Positions 27,203-36,374 of a stretch of 51,327 nt of DNA are shown one piece after another; within the stretch, counting starts at the first letter, position 1; every line of letters begins with the position of its first letter. The translations under genes and the position numbers were made by a program. A model generated the notes under the pieces. The model did no database searches. It had not been told where the DNA came from and saw nothing but the letters and a program-made list of their open reading frames with translations. The DNA comes from Nostocales cyanobacterium Centralia_MAG_434 (GTDB taxonomy: Bacteria > Cyanobacteriota > Cyanobacteriia > Cyanobacteriales > Nostocaceae): the NCBI GenBank assembly GCA_021324415.1, contig JAJPJF010000073.1, forward strand, positions 1-51,327, given 5' to 3'.

Positions 27203-28395
27203 GTAAATGTTACCATTGATATATTGTTCAGCTTGCTGATAAATTCATCAATAATATTTTGATTTGGCGATGGAAATTTTGTAGACGTTGATGCATTTTT
27301 GTTTATGAGAACCAACCTACAACTACTTGGTATTAACTGTGTTTTGAAATGGATGATAAGAATAGCGAATTGTCCCTTAGAAAGTGACAAAACTTTGACA
27401 TGAAAGGGTGATGCACTCCTACGAATTTCCTTATCAGCTTCTAAAGATGCTTTATTGTTAGATCTTGGTAGAGATGTAAAGTAAAATTGAATTGGCAAAC
27501 CAAAAGCAGCACGTTTAATAGTTACTACCCTAGATCTACCTCTGCTAGAAATCCATGTTTTGACTTGTGGATAGTCATCTCCGGTTGGTATATTGTATCG
27601 AGTCCTAAAATTTTTATACTGACTTCCAAAAGCATTCAAAAGCTGATCCCATCTTTGATTGATAACAGGGTTATCGGATTGCCAGATATACAGATTAGCT
27701 GTGTTTGGATGTAGTATGTCAAATTCTGTAGGTGCTGTTAATGAAATATTGGTAGCTAATAAAATACTTTTATATAAGTTTTTGATAGCTCGAATACCTA
27801 ATTGAATCTCTAATTCAAATTCACTTAAATTAGTAGATTTACTCTTCAAATCTATCTCAGGTATATTAATATCTTTGTATTCATAGTCATTGATTTTAAT
27901 GTTGCCGCACCCTCGATTACTTCGGGAGCCAATACCACCTAGATTTACCAGCATCCACATAGCGCCAGCAGCCAACTGTAAACAATGTAAGCCATCTTCA
28001 ACGAGTGGACGAGTTTGTAAAACTACTTTGAATTGTCTTTTAGATGGAATATATCCTCTAGCGTCTTTATCCCGACTTTGGTAAACAGAAAAAAGCAGAT
28101 AGGATAAACCAGTCCAAATAGTATCTCTAGAGTCAGGTCTTTCTAGAGACTTTGTACTTGTAGGTTTTTCTGCCTGAACTCGAACAATGACTGAACCGCC
28201 AGCATCCGTACTGCCAAAAACCTTGTTCTCCCATTTTTTGACCCTATCAAAAGTTGTGATGCTGGATGCGATCGCCCTAAACCAATACCGCAATGCACCA
28301 CGAAACGCAGGGGGACGAAGTTCAGCCGTGGTTTGATCAGCGCCAGCAAGAAATAGAGGTGTAACGGTTTCTAAGTCAAATGTAATTGAAGGCAT
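27199..28395 (-). CDS. cmr1: Cmr1, type III-B RAMP subunit
   Basis: A 398-residue RAMP with the Cmr1 signature LETVTPLFLAGADQTTAELRPPAFRGALRYWFRA and, near residue 150, GGIGSRSNRGCGNI, the glycine-rich loop. It is the first gene of the cmr operon. Upstream lies the decayed csx3-AAA/WYL copy with an operator-like palindrome 248 bp before the ATG. Confidence 0.95.
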   Translation of the reverse strand: MPSITFDLETVTPLFLAGADQTTAELRPPAFRGALRYWFRAIASSITTFDRVKKWENKVFGSTDAGGSVIVRVQAEKPTSTKSLERPDSRDTIWTGLSYLLFSVYQSRDKDARGYIPSKRQFKVVLQTRPLVEDGLHCLQLAAGAMWMLVNLGGIGSRSNRGCGNIKINDYEYKDINIPEIDLKSKSTNLSEFELEIQLGIRAIKNLYKSILLATNISLTAPTEFDILHPNTANLYIWQSDNPVINQRWDQLLNAFGSQYKNFRTRYNIPTGDDYPQVKTWISSRGRSRVVTIKRAAFGLPIQFYFTSLPRSNNKASLEADKEIRRSASPFHVKVLSLSKGQFAILIIHFKTQLIPSSCRLVLINKNASTSTKFPSPNQNIIDEFISKLNNISMVTFT

Positions 28396-28440
28396 AGATT
28401 TGAGTTTGTTACTTGATAATTAGCACGACACATAAGCCTC

Positions 28441-28720
28441 TGGAGATTGAACTGCAATGACTCTGGTTTAGGATTCCCAACGCTGACTGAGCTGTACCAT
28501 TGGAAGTTGGGAAACCTCTTGTCCTCTTTCCAGATAGTGAATGCACCGAAGCCTACTTTTAAAACATCGTTTTCTAAGGCGATGTATGTAGCTATTGATT
28601 TAAGTATTGTATGCAATTACCAATCTAATATGACACGACACTGGAAGACGCCTTTTCCATCTGGTGTGGAACCTCTGAAGTGGTTGAGGTCAAGCTTTGT
28701 CAAGATCTCCAGATAATCTA
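28441..28720 (-). pseudogene. decayed copy of the csx3-AAA / WYL divergent locus
   Basis: From ATG 28616 leftwards the first 24 residues match the intact Csx3-AAA at 36288 (MHTILKSIATYIALENDVLKVGFG). Then the sequence jumps to the 3' end of that gene: 28470-28545 is close to 35345-35445 at base level. About 750 bp are missing. To the right, 28620-28658 matches the intergenic region at 36291-36330. 28660-28720 (GGAACCTCTGAAGTGGTT and what follows) matches the first codons of the WYL gene at 36407-36460. One segment was therefore duplicated, and this copy has decayed. Confidence 0.85.
28643..28658. promoter_or_regulatory. shared cas operator palindrome, copy 3
   Basis: GGAAGACGCCTTTTCC. It is part of the decayed duplicate, so not independent of copy 4, but it is preserved while the genes around it are broken. 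It is 248 bp upstream of cmr1. Confidence 0.5.
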
Positions 28721-28759
28721 TAGCAATCCGTATAGGAGTTGTAACAATTAAAAGTCTCA

Positions 28760-28790
28760 GAATCCCGGTTTCTCCAAGAAACCGGGATTC
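28760..28790. repeat. 14-bp perfect hairpin
   Basis: GAATCCCGGTTTCT (28760-28773), loop CCA, then AGAAACCGGGATTC. Palindromes with AAACCGGG cores are dispersed extragenic elements in many cyanobacterial genomes. It lies in the gap between the decayed csx3 copy and feoA. Confidence 0.75.
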
Positions 28791-28998
28791 TCGTTTCTCA
28801 CGAATGCTTTCAGGATTGCTAGATATAGATGAGAAAAATTTTAATCTAAAGATAGATTACATCATACAATATCCAGTAGCAAGTAAGTGATAGAGGCTAT
28901 ATTCAAGGCCTGTTCTATAAAGACTTTGACAAAAATTTCTATTTAGAGGAGAATATACAAGAAATGTTTTTGAAAGTAATTGGCAATTAGGGTGAGTC

Positions 28999-29376
28999 AT
29001 GGCACAAAACAAAGACAACCAAAATGCACCAAATCGAACCCAAAAGCTCAAGGGATGGGGATTTAGTTTTTTTGGTGATACATCTGCAACTCCAGAACCA
29101 GAGCAAAAGAGTGTTGAGGTAGAATCTAAGCCAGAGACAGTTAAATCTTTCCCCTTGGCAATGGCAAGCGTAGGAGAACGCCTGTCAGTGGTCAAGCTCA
29201 AAGGTGGGGAAGGCACAGTCCATCGCCTCATTGGAATGGGATTTGCTCCAGGAAATAGGCTTCAAATTATTAGCACCACCAACGGCTCCGTTATTGTCGC
29301 ACTCGGCGATAATCGTATTGGGTTGGGAATGGGTATGGCACAGAAGATTCTGTGTAGAAGCGAAGCCTTGTCATAG
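28999..29376 (+). CDS. feoA: FeoA-domain protein with N-terminal extension
   Basis: 125 residues. The last 75 form the SH3-like FeoA domain (ERLSVVKLKGGEGTVHRLIGMGFAPGNRLQII ... GMGMAQKILC). The first 50 residues are a polar, low-complexity extension not found in minimal FeoA. It probably assists FeoB in ferrous iron import. First gene of a feoA-feoA-feoB-feoC run. Confidence 0.9.
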   Translation: MAQNKDNQNAPNRTQKLKGWGFSFFGDTSATPEPEQKSVEVESKPETVKSFPLAMASVGERLSVVKLKGGEGTVHRLIGMGFAPGNRLQIISTTNGSVIVALGDNRIGLGMGMAQKILCRSEALS

Positions 29377-29446
29377 CACCTCATGAAAATAGATAAAATC
29401 TTTTTTTGCGCTTTTAGAGTGTCATTTAATACCAAAGCAATAGAAC

Positions 29447-29692
29447 TTGATGGATAATAATACACACTTGGGTGATTTAGCTGTTGGCTGCACAGGTCGG
29501 GTAGTTGGCTATGACAAGAGTGCCCGTAGCTATAAAGCCAAATTATTGGCAATGGGACTCACACCCGGAACCGAGTTTAGTGTCATTCGCCGTGCACCCT
29601 TGGGCGATCCCATAGAAATTCAAGTCCGAGGGTTCAAACTCAGTCTGCGTAAGGACGAAGCCAACGCGCTGTTTGTCACATCTAATAACTGA
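29447..29692 (+). CDS. feoA: FeoA, ferrous iron transport accessory protein
   Basis: 81 residues, the usual FeoA length, with CTGRVVGYDKSARSYKAKLLAMGLTPGTEFSVIRRAPLGDPIEIQVRGFKLSLR-type SH3 pattern and the end RKDEANALFV. It lies 70 bp after the first feoA and 18 bp before feoB. Two different FeoA proteins feeding one FeoB is a common cyanobacterial arrangement. Confidence 0.93.
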   Translation: MMDNNTHLGDLAVGCTGRVVGYDKSARSYKAKLLAMGLTPGTEFSVIRRAPLGDPIEIQVRGFKLSLRKDEANALFVTSNN

Positions 29693-29710
29693 TAACTAAT
29701 AACTGATTAA

Positions 29711-32032
29711 ATGACTAAACAAATCATCGGCCTAGTGGGTAATCCTAACTGTGGCAAAACAACCTTATTTAATGCTTTAACAGGTGCTAATCAGCGGGTG
29801 GGAAATTGGCCTGGGGTAACAGTTGAGCGCAAAGAAGGAAAATACATTCATAACGGTAATACGATCACTGTTGTTGACCTACCAGGAGTTTATTCTCTTG
29901 ATGCTGAAGATGGCGACAGTGGACTTGATGAACTAGTCGCAAGAGATTATCTGCTTTCTGGAGAAGCAGATGTCATTATTAATATTATTGATGCTTCTAA
30001 CTTAGAGCGAAATCTATATCTGTCTACCCAAATCATGGAGATGCGCTTACCCATGATTGTGGCGCTGAACATGATGGATATCGCTAAACAAAGGGAGATT
30101 AAGATTGATGTTACTGTCCTATCAGAGCGTTTAGGCTGTCCTGTGGTTCCCATGACGGCTGCTTTAGGTCAGGGAATTCCAGAATTACGCGATCGCATTG
30201 ACCAGACTTTAGCTAACCCAATAGCACCACCTACCTATGTTGCCTACCCAGCGGTGATTGAAGATGCGATCGCCCAACTCGTCCCATTTATTAGGGAACG
30301 CAGTCCCAACAGAGCCGTAGATCCCCGATGGACCGCACTTAAACTCCTAGAATACGAGGATCGAATTGCACCAGAACTCAGGAGCAAAGAATTAGAATGT
30401 ATAGTGGTGGAAAACCGCCGCACAATCCATCAAACACTCGATGAAGATATTGATATCATCCTTGCGGATAGCCGTTACAGCTTTATCCGCCAGTTGATGC
30501 AACAAGCAGCAGAACGCACAAGGGAAGTCAAAACCAACATTTCCGATAAAATCGACCAAGTCGTACTCAACCGCTTTTTGGGTATCCCGATTTTTCTATT
30601 GGTTATGTACCTGATGTTCACCTTGGCAATTAATGTTGGGGGTGCGTTTATTGATTTCTTCGATATCACCTTTGCCACGATTTTTGTTGATGGTTTCAGT
30701 CATCTCCTGTTAAGCATTCATACACCAGGATGGTTGGTTGGACTCTTAGCAAATGGTGCAGGTCGTGGACTCGAGACAACATCTACTTTCATACCCCAAA
30801 TTGGGATGATGTTTATATGTTTGTCGGTGTTGGAAGACTCTGGCTATATGGCACGTGCAGCCTTTGTGATGGATCGCCTTATGCGATTTGTGGGACTTCC
30901 TGGAAAATCTTTTGTGCCAATGTTGATTGGTTTCGGCTGTAATATTCCTGGAATTATGGCAACGCGCACTCTAGAAAATCCGCGCGATCGCCTAATGACA
31001 GTGATGATGAACCCCTTCATGTCCTGTAGCGCCAGATTGGCTGTTTATGCCTTATTTTGCGGCGCGTTTTTTAGGGTTGGGGGTCAAAATATGGTCTTAG
31101 GTCTCTACCTGTTAGGGATTTTAGCAGCAATCTTTACTGGGTTAGTCTTGAAAAATACCATACTACAAGGAGAAGCAGCGCCTTTTATTATGGAACTCCC
31201 CCCCTATCATATTCCCAAGTTCAAAGGGGTTCTATTGCGTGCATGGGATCGCCTAAAAGCCTTCCTCAAAAAAGCTGGGATCGCGATCATTTTGATGGTC
31301 ATTGTCCTTGGTTTTATGAACTCTGTGGGCACTGATGGTTCTTTCGGTAAGCAAGATAGCCGAGATTCGATTCTCAGTGCTGCAGGTCGCACATTAACTC
31401 CGGTCTTTACCCCAATGGGGATTACACAAAACAACTGGCCTGCCACCGTCGGTATTTTAACTGGCGTTTTTGCTAAAGAAGTCATGGTCGGCACGATGAA
31501 CTCTCTCTACACCGATCTGGCAAACGAAAAAGCAGACAAACCATCTGAAACATTCAGTTTTTGGGGTGGTATTGGCAAAGCGGTTGCTAGCATTCCGACA
31601 AATTTAGCAAAACTGCCTGAGAAACTTTTTGATCCCCTCGGTCTAAATTCCACCAATATCCAAGACGAGAAACAAGCAGCCGCAGATCAAGGTGTTTCCG
31701 CCAGTACTTATGGACAGATGTCTCAACGCTTTGGTAGTAAAACTGCTGCCTTTACCTACTTGTTGTTTGTGTTGTTGTACTTCCCCTGCGTCTCCGCTAC
31801 CGCTGCACTTTACCGCGAAACGAATTTAGGGTGGACACTCTTTGCAGGGTGCTGGACGACTGGTTTAGCTTACTGGGTCGCAGTGTTCTATTACCAAACC
31901 GCAACCTTTGCACAACATCCTGGTTCTTCCGTTGCTTGGATTTTCGGACTGGCGATCGCGATGACTATCACCCTACTAGGAATGAAGATGGCACAACAAA
32001 GCCGTCTGGTTAAGCGTGAAACGCAGGCGTAG
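29711..32032 (+). CDS. feoB: FeoB, ferrous iron transporter with N-terminal G domain
   Basis: A 773-residue FeoB. The G domain has G1 GNPNCGKTT, the switch region VGNWPGVTVERKEG, G3 DLPGVYSL and G4 NMMD. It is followed by the GDI-like helical part and then the membrane domain. The two Gate motifs are visible, for example GFGCNIPGIMATR near residue 410. Length and architecture are complete. It imports Fe2+ across the inner membrane. Confidence 0.96.
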   Translation: MTKQIIGLVGNPNCGKTTLFNALTGANQRVGNWPGVTVERKEGKYIHNGNTITVVDLPGVYSLDAEDGDSGLDELVARDYLLSGEADVIINIIDASNLERNLYLSTQIMEMRLPMIVALNMMDIAKQREIKIDVTVLSERLGCPVVPMTAALGQGIPELRDRIDQTLANPIAPPTYVAYPAVIEDAIAQLVPFIRERSPNRAVDPRWTALKLLEYEDRIAPELRSKELECIVVENRRTIHQTLDEDIDIILADSRYSFIRQLMQQAAERTREVKTNISDKIDQVVLNRFLGIPIFLLVMYLMFTLAINVGGAFIDFFDITFATIFVDGFSHLLLSIHTPGWLVGLLANGAGRGLETTSTFIPQIGMMFICLSVLEDSGYMARAAFVMDRLMRFVGLPGKSFVPMLIGFGCNIPGIMATRTLENPRDRLMTVMMNPFMSCSARLAVYALFCGAFFRVGGQNMVLGLYLLGILAAIFTGLVLKNTILQGEAAPFIMELPPYHIPKFKGVLLRAWDRLKAFLKKAGIAIILMVIVLGFMNSVGTDGSFGKQDSRDSILSAAGRTLTPVFTPMGITQNNWPATVGILTGVFAKEVMVGTMNSLYTDLANEKADKPSETFSFWGGIGKAVASIPTNLAKLPEKLFDPLGLNSTNIQDEKQAAADQGVSASTYGQMSQRFGSKTAAFTYLLFVLLYFPCVSATAALYRETNLGWTLFAGCWTTGLAYWVAVFYYQTATFAQHPGSSVAWIFGLAIAMTITLLGMKMAQQSRLVKRETQA

Positions 32033-32054
32033 CCTGGGGAATAGGGAGATGGGG

Positions 32055-32163
32055 AGACAAGGGGGACAAGGGGGACAAGGGGGACAAGGAAGTAAAAAAC
32101 CTCTGAATTATTCACTCCCCACTCCCCACTCCCTACTCCCTACTCCCTACTCCCTACTCCCCA
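32055..32163. repeat. two adjacent tandem repeats in the feoB-feoC gap
   Basis: 32055-32090 has four GGGGGACAA units like those at 9419-9555. 32115-32163 has about seven heptamers of the CACTCCC/CTACTCC type. They fill the gap, so the long frame that reads through them into FeoC (with GGQGGQGGQ) is not the real N terminus. Confidence 0.85.
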
Positions 32164-32177
32164 CAAAAAATAAAACT

Positions 32178-32432
32178 ATGATTTTAAGTGAATTACAACA
32201 GTTTCTTGCCCAACATAAAAAAGCTTCACTTGCTGATCTGGTACTCCATTTTCGGATTGATGCAGATGCTTTACGGGGAATGCTTGATCGCCTGATCCGC
32301 AAAGGTCGAGTCCGCAAGATGGCAGATGGTAAAAAGTGTAGCGGATGTCATAGTTGCGCTCCAGAAACCATTGAATTTTATGAGTGGATTCATTCACTAG
32401 ATTCATCTATGGAGCATGCTGCTAGACATTAG
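32178..32432 (+). CDS. feoC: FeoC-like Fe-S winged-helix protein
   Basis: 84 residues from ATG 32178 (MILSELQQFLAQHKKASLADLVLHF), a winged-helix start typical of FeoC. It has the cysteine cluster KKCSGCHSC near residue 53 that may hold an iron-sulfur cluster. FeoC regulates or stabilises FeoB in other bacteria. It is the last gene of the feo run and is followed by a hairpin. Confidence 0.85.
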   Translation: MILSELQQFLAQHKKASLADLVLHFRIDADALRGMLDRLIRKGRVRKMADGKKCSGCHSCAPETIEFYEWIHSLDSSMEHAARH

Positions 32433-32455
32433 TACAGTTAATGACTGTTAAAAAT

Positions 32456-32495
32456 ATTTCAGTTCCCTCATGAGGAGTTGGTGAATGCCAACTCC
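32456..32495 (+). repeat. solitary degenerate CRISPR-like repeat with a hairpin
   Basis: The 37 bases 32456-32492 align without gaps to the array repeats, with TTTCAGT, CCCTC, TTGGT, AAT and CAAC conserved. The CCCC/GGGG stem is lost. Within it GGAGTTGG (32474-32481), loop TGAATG, CCAACTCC (32488-32495) forms a strong hairpin, which may now serve as the end of the feo transcript. No U-run follows. The rest of the 288-bp gap shows nothing else. Confidence 0.55.
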
Positions 32496-32720
32496 TTAGG
32501 TATTTATAGCAATCCTAAATCATTAGTGGGCACAAACTTTAAAATTTGCTGAGAACTCTATAAGAACTGTCTAACCACAATATCAGCTTGTTGGATATTA
32601 ATCCTTAAATATCTATAATTTTGAGGCTAATTATTCCCGCAATAATCAGTATGACAGGTAGTTAGCTTTATGGATGGTGGACTACTTTGGAACTCACAAA
32701 AATACTAGGGAGAAACAACC

Positions 32721-33299
32721 ATGCCAGATACACCATTATTCATTCCAGTTATCCTCGGCACTCCCCGTCAAGGTCGCCAAAGTGAACATGTTGCTAAATT
32801 TTTGGTTGAGCAAGTTGCACAACGCGATCGCCTAGAAACTCAACTCATCGATATTAGAGATATGGCGATCGCTACGAATGATGCAGGTGAATCGCTCAAA
32901 GACCCTGAGTTTTCTGCAACGATGGAACGAGCAGATGGATTAATTATTGTTACACCAGAGTATAACCACGGTTATCCTGGTTTGCTCAAACATGTACTTG
33001 ACACCTGTCTCAAAGAATATATCCATAAAGCCGTTGGACTATGTGGTGTTTCATCAGGTCCCTTTGGTGGCACAAGGGTCATCCAAAACCTTTTACCTGT
33101 CATGCGAGAGTTGGGACTAGTCACTATTTTCTATGACCTTAATTTTGGTAATGTTCAACAACTCTTTGATGAGTCAGGCAATTTGATTGATAAACAAACC
33201 TATATTCGCCGCATGGAAAGGTTCATGGACGAGTTAGTTTGGATGTCAACTGTCTTAAAATATGGGCGCAAAGAAGTCAGCCTGGAGAAAATCCAATAA
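32721..33299 (+). CDS. NADPH-dependent FMN reductase family flavoprotein
   Basis: 192 residues with flavodoxin-like fold: VILGTPRQGRQSEHVAKFL at the N terminus (FMN phosphate loop) and TPEYNHGYPGLLKHVLD near residue 78. The substrate is unknown. Members reduce FMN, quinones or azo and chromate compounds. A GGGAGAAA-type ribosome-binding site precedes the ATG. Context (feo genes upstream) suggests, but does not show, a role in iron reduction. Confidence 0.88.
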   Translation: MPDTPLFIPVILGTPRQGRQSEHVAKFLVEQVAQRDRLETQLIDIRDMAIATNDAGESLKDPEFSATMERADGLIIVTPEYNHGYPGLLKHVLDTCLKEYIHKAVGLCGVSSGPFGGTRVIQNLLPVMRELGLVTIFYDLNFGNVQQLFDESGNLIDKQTYIRRMERFMDELVWMSTVLKYGRKEVSLEKIQ

Positions 33300-33333
33300 T
33301 CTAAATATTAATTGCCAGAAAGAGTGTTGACTT

Positions 33334-35319
33334 ATGGGTATTGAATTTGGGCGAGAAATCTGCGGTCATCTTGATGCAGCAGAGTCACGGGAATGGTTGG
33401 TGACTAACGGTATTGGTGGTTACGCCTCTGGAACAGTGGCAGGGTTATTGAGCCGCCGCTATCACGGGTTACTAGTAGCGGCATTGCAACCGCCTCTGGG
33501 TCGTACCTTACTGCTTGCAAAACTAGATGAAACAGTCGTGTATGATACTCGCTCTTATTCTCTGAATACGAACCGTTGGGCAGATGGTATCGTCAGTCCT
33601 TGCGGTTATCAACACATTGAATGTTTTTCTCTAGAAGGTACAATCCCTGTATGGCATTTTGCTGTTGCTGATGCCTTGTTAGAAAAACGGGTATGGATGC
33701 AGCCCGGAGCTAACACAACTTATGTCCAATATACGCTGTCTCGCGCTACCCAACCCCTAAAGTTGACATTCAAAGCAATGGTCAACTACCGCGATTATCA
33801 CGGCGACACTCAAAGTAACGGTTGGCAAATGTCTGTTCAACAGGTGGATCAGGGGATTTGTGTCACTGCTTATCCAGGTGCTGCACCACTGTATCTGCTG
33901 AGCAACCACGGTAGTACATCGCCTGTCCACAATTGGTACTATGGCTTTGACTTAGCAGTTGAACGTTACCGAGGACTAAACGACAAAGAAGACCACCTTC
34001 ATGCTGCTACTTTTGAAGTTACACTCAATCCTGGAGAATCACTGACGTTTGCTGCTAGCACTCACAAGGAACCAGACTTGAAGGGAGAAGCAGCACTCAA
34101 GCAGCGTCAGGATCTTGAGCAAAAGTTAATCGGACTCTGGAAATCTCATCGTCCCCCGAATGCTGCTGATTCTCCTGCGTGGGTTAATCGTCTAGTTTTG
34201 GCTGCTGACCAGTTTATCGTTGATCGCTCCGTACCAGAAGACCCTGAGGGTAAAACTATTATCGCTGGCTATCACTGGTTTGGCGACTGGGGACGAGACA
34301 CGATGATTAGCCTGCCAGGTTTAACTCTTGCCACTGGTCGGCCAAAGGTAGCACGCTCTATTCTACGCACTTTTGCTAGGTACGTAGACCAGGGAATGTT
34401 GCCCAATCGTTTCCCTGATGCGGGTGAGATACCAGACTACAATACAGTTGATGCAACTCTCTGGTATTTTGAAGCCATTCAAGCTTACTACAACACCACT
34501 AAAGATGATCATTTGCTGATGGAACTGTTCCCTGTGCTGGAAGAAATCATCGACTGGCACTGTCGCGGCACACGTTACAATATCCACCTCGATTCTGCTG
34601 ATGGTTTACTGTATGCAGGGGAAACAGGTGTGCAACTCACTTGGATGGATGCGAAAGTAGGAGATTGGGTAGTAACGCCTCGCACTGGTAAACCAATTGA
34701 AGTGAATGCCCTTTGGTATAATGCTTTACACACAATGGCAAACTTTGCCCGCTATCTGAGTAAACCACATCAAGAATATGAGGCGATGGCGGACCGTGCT
34801 CAAGTTTCATTTGGTCGCTTTTGGAATCAGAAAACTGGCTACTGTTACGATGTGCTGGATAGCCCCGATGGAGATGACCCATCTATGCGCCCTAACCAAA
34901 TTTTTGCCGTTTCCTTAGCTGAAAGTCCACTCACGCCAGCCCAACAAAAAGGTGTCGTAGATGTTTGTGGGCAGATCCTACTAACTTCGCATGGGTTGCG
35001 ATCGCTGACCTTTGAGCATCCCAAATATCAGGGCAAATACGGAGGAGATCAGTATCAACGTGATGGAGCTTATCATCAGGGTACAGTGTGGGGTTGGTTA
35101 TTGGGACCGTTTGTCCTAGCACACCTACGTGTATACAAAAATCCTGAACAAGCACGTCAATTTCTCCAACCAATGGCTCATCATCTCACCTCACACGGTC
35201 TTGGCAGTCTCAGCGAAATTTTTGATGGTGATGCCCCAATGACTCCACGGGGATGTATTGCCCAAGCATGGACAGTAGCAGAGGTTTTGCGTGCTTGGCT
35301 AGCAACAGAAAATTGCTAA
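33334..35319 (+). CDS. glycogen debranching enzyme (amylo-alpha-1,6-glucosidase type)
   Basis: A 661-residue protein of the bacterial GH133-type debranching family. The N-terminal domain has SREWLVTNGIGGYASGTVAGLLSRRYHGLL. The C-terminal (alpha/alpha)6 domain has HWFGDWGRDTMISLPGL near 312, and EIFDGDAPMTPRGCIAQAWTVAEVLRAW at the end, as in the family. It removes alpha-1,6 branches from glycogen in the cytoplasm. It is 34 bp after the reductase. It is an ordinary housekeeping gene lodged between CRISPR loci. Confidence 0.9.
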   Translation: MGIEFGREICGHLDAAESREWLVTNGIGGYASGTVAGLLSRRYHGLLVAALQPPLGRTLLLAKLDETVVYDTRSYSLNTNRWADGIVSPCGYQHIECFSLEGTIPVWHFAVADALLEKRVWMQPGANTTYVQYTLSRATQPLKLTFKAMVNYRDYHGDTQSNGWQMSVQQVDQGICVTAYPGAAPLYLLSNHGSTSPVHNWYYGFDLAVERYRGLNDKEDHLHAATFEVTLNPGESLTFAASTHKEPDLKGEAALKQRQDLEQKLIGLWKSHRPPNAADSPAWVNRLVLAADQFIVDRSVPEDPEGKTIIAGYHWFGDWGRDTMISLPGLTLATGRPKVARSILRTFARYVDQGMLPNRFPDAGEIPDYNTVDATLWYFEAIQAYYNTTKDDHLLMELFPVLEEIIDWHCRGTRYNIHLDSADGLLYAGETGVQLTWMDAKVGDWVVTPRTGKPIEVNALWYNALHTMANFARYLSKPHQEYEAMADRAQVSFGRFWNQKTGYCYDVLDSPDGDDPSMRPNQIFAVSLAESPLTPAQQKGVVDVCGQILLTSHGLRSLTFEHPKYQGKYGGDQYQRDGAYHQGTVWGWLLGPFVLAHLRVYKNPEQARQFLQPMAHHLTSHGLGSLSEIFDGDAPMTPRGCIAQAWTVAEVLRAWLATENC

Positions 35320-35349
35320 TGGTCAAGCTATGGTTTTCGTTTAGGATTC

Positions 35350-36288
35350 TCAACGTGGAATAAGTCGTAGTAACGTCATAGCTAAAGCTTGTATCATTGG
35401 ACGTTGGGAGACATCTTCTCCTCTTTCTAGATAGTGAACGCTACCTTGAAGAATGGGTGACTCTGACTCAATGTGATCGGCTGTCCCTTTGTAGTCGCTG
35501 TAAATAGTTGCAATCACTTGTAGATTCAACGACTTACAAAACTCTCGCCATGCCAAAATGTCTTGCTCAGTGTTAGCTAAGATCACAGCATGAGTTGCTT
35601 CAGCCATGATCAAACGATTTTCATCCGAAATTCTGCCACCAACATCAAACACTAGTAAAGGTGTGTTGATCACTTTTACTTCATGTGCTTTTAGCTGGGC
35701 AAACTCTGGGGTGAATTTGGCTTTGTACTCTTTCTTTAATTGTTGAGCCAATTTGGGATCGCGGCGTGCGGTTTCGCAATACCAGGAACCATCACCATCA
35801 GGACAACCTGAGATAACGTAGGAGTCTGGTGCATCAGGGATGTTTAAAAGTGCTTGCTTTAACCCTTCTCGAAAGCACGACTTTCCTGTGTTGGCAAAGC
35901 CACAAAGTACTGCTTTGACATTGGAATGATTCTTTTGTGGTCTACTGAGGTCGAGGGTATCTCCAACCTTGTACTTTGGATTATGACTGATTGTAATGAC
36001 ATACCTGTCTAGTCCTGTGTCACCTATTTTGGGATCAAAGAATGCGATCGCCCCATAAAGGTGAGATAGTTTGTGTGCTAGAACCTGGCTAACAAGTACA
36101 GATGCACGACCATTGATTTTGATGAGGGGACCTCCAGATAATTCCCCAGACTCAATTAATTCATCTAAACGTGCAGCAGCATCGCGGACAATTTGGTCTC
36201 CATTTGCAGGTTCACCAAACCCGACTTTCAAAACATCATTTTCTAAAGTGATGTGGTACGTAGTCATTGATTTAAGTACTGTATGCAA
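35350..36288 (-). CDS. csx3: Csx3 (Crn3)-AAA fusion, putative ring nuclease with P-loop domain
   Basis: A 312-residue fusion. Residues 1-115 are Csx3, with LIKINGRASVLVSQVLAHKLSHLYGAIAFFDPKI (His72, His76, Asp85) and YVITISHNPKYKVGD. Residues 125-312 are a P-loop domain with Walker A GFANTGKS (130-137) and a Walker-B-like LLVFDVGG. Csx3 of Archaeoglobus degrades cyclic tetra-adenylate, and the AAA-fused form is known in cyanobacterial type III loci. So it likely switches off signalling by the two Cas10 proteins. Met8 (36267) is an alternative start. It is divergent from the WYL gene. Confidence 0.88.
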   Translation of the reverse strand: MHTVLKSMTTYHITLENDVLKVGFGEPANGDQIVRDAAARLDELIESGELSGGPLIKINGRASVLVSQVLAHKLSHLYGAIAFFDPKIGDTGLDRYVITISHNPKYKVGDTLDLSRPQKNHSNVKAVLCGFANTGKSCFREGLKQALLNIPDAPDSYVISGCPDGDGSWYCETARRDPKLAQQLKKEYKAKFTPEFAQLKAHEVKVINTPLLVFDVGGRISDENRLIMAEATHAVILANTEQDILAWREFCKSLNLQVIATIYSDYKGTADHIESESPILQGSVHYLERGEDVSQRPMIQALAMTLLRLIPR

Positions 36289-36314
36289 TTACCAATCTAA
36301 TATGACACGATAGT

Positions 36315-36330
36315 GGAAAACGCCTTTTCC
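36315..36330. promoter_or_regulatory. shared cas operator palindrome, copy 4
   Basis: GGAAAACGCCTTTTCC, the most regular copy, with a stem GGAAAA/TTTTCC. It lies in the 86-bp gap between the divergent csx3-AAA (26 bp away) and WYL gene (44 bp away), so one protein bound here could control both. Confidence 0.68.
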
Positions 36331-36374
36331 AGTAACTGGTATTCTAGATTTGTACTCTTGTCGCAATAAGACTC

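Noticed and set aside
28447-28716. An 89-codon plus-strand frame in the decayed csx3 region
   Set aside because: It runs antisense to a recognisable pseudogene and encodes no known pattern.
31891-32177. Longer FeoC start at 32016 reading through the tandem repeats
   Set aside because: The added residues are low-complexity repeat translation and overlap the feoB end; ATG 32178 gives the normal FeoC start.
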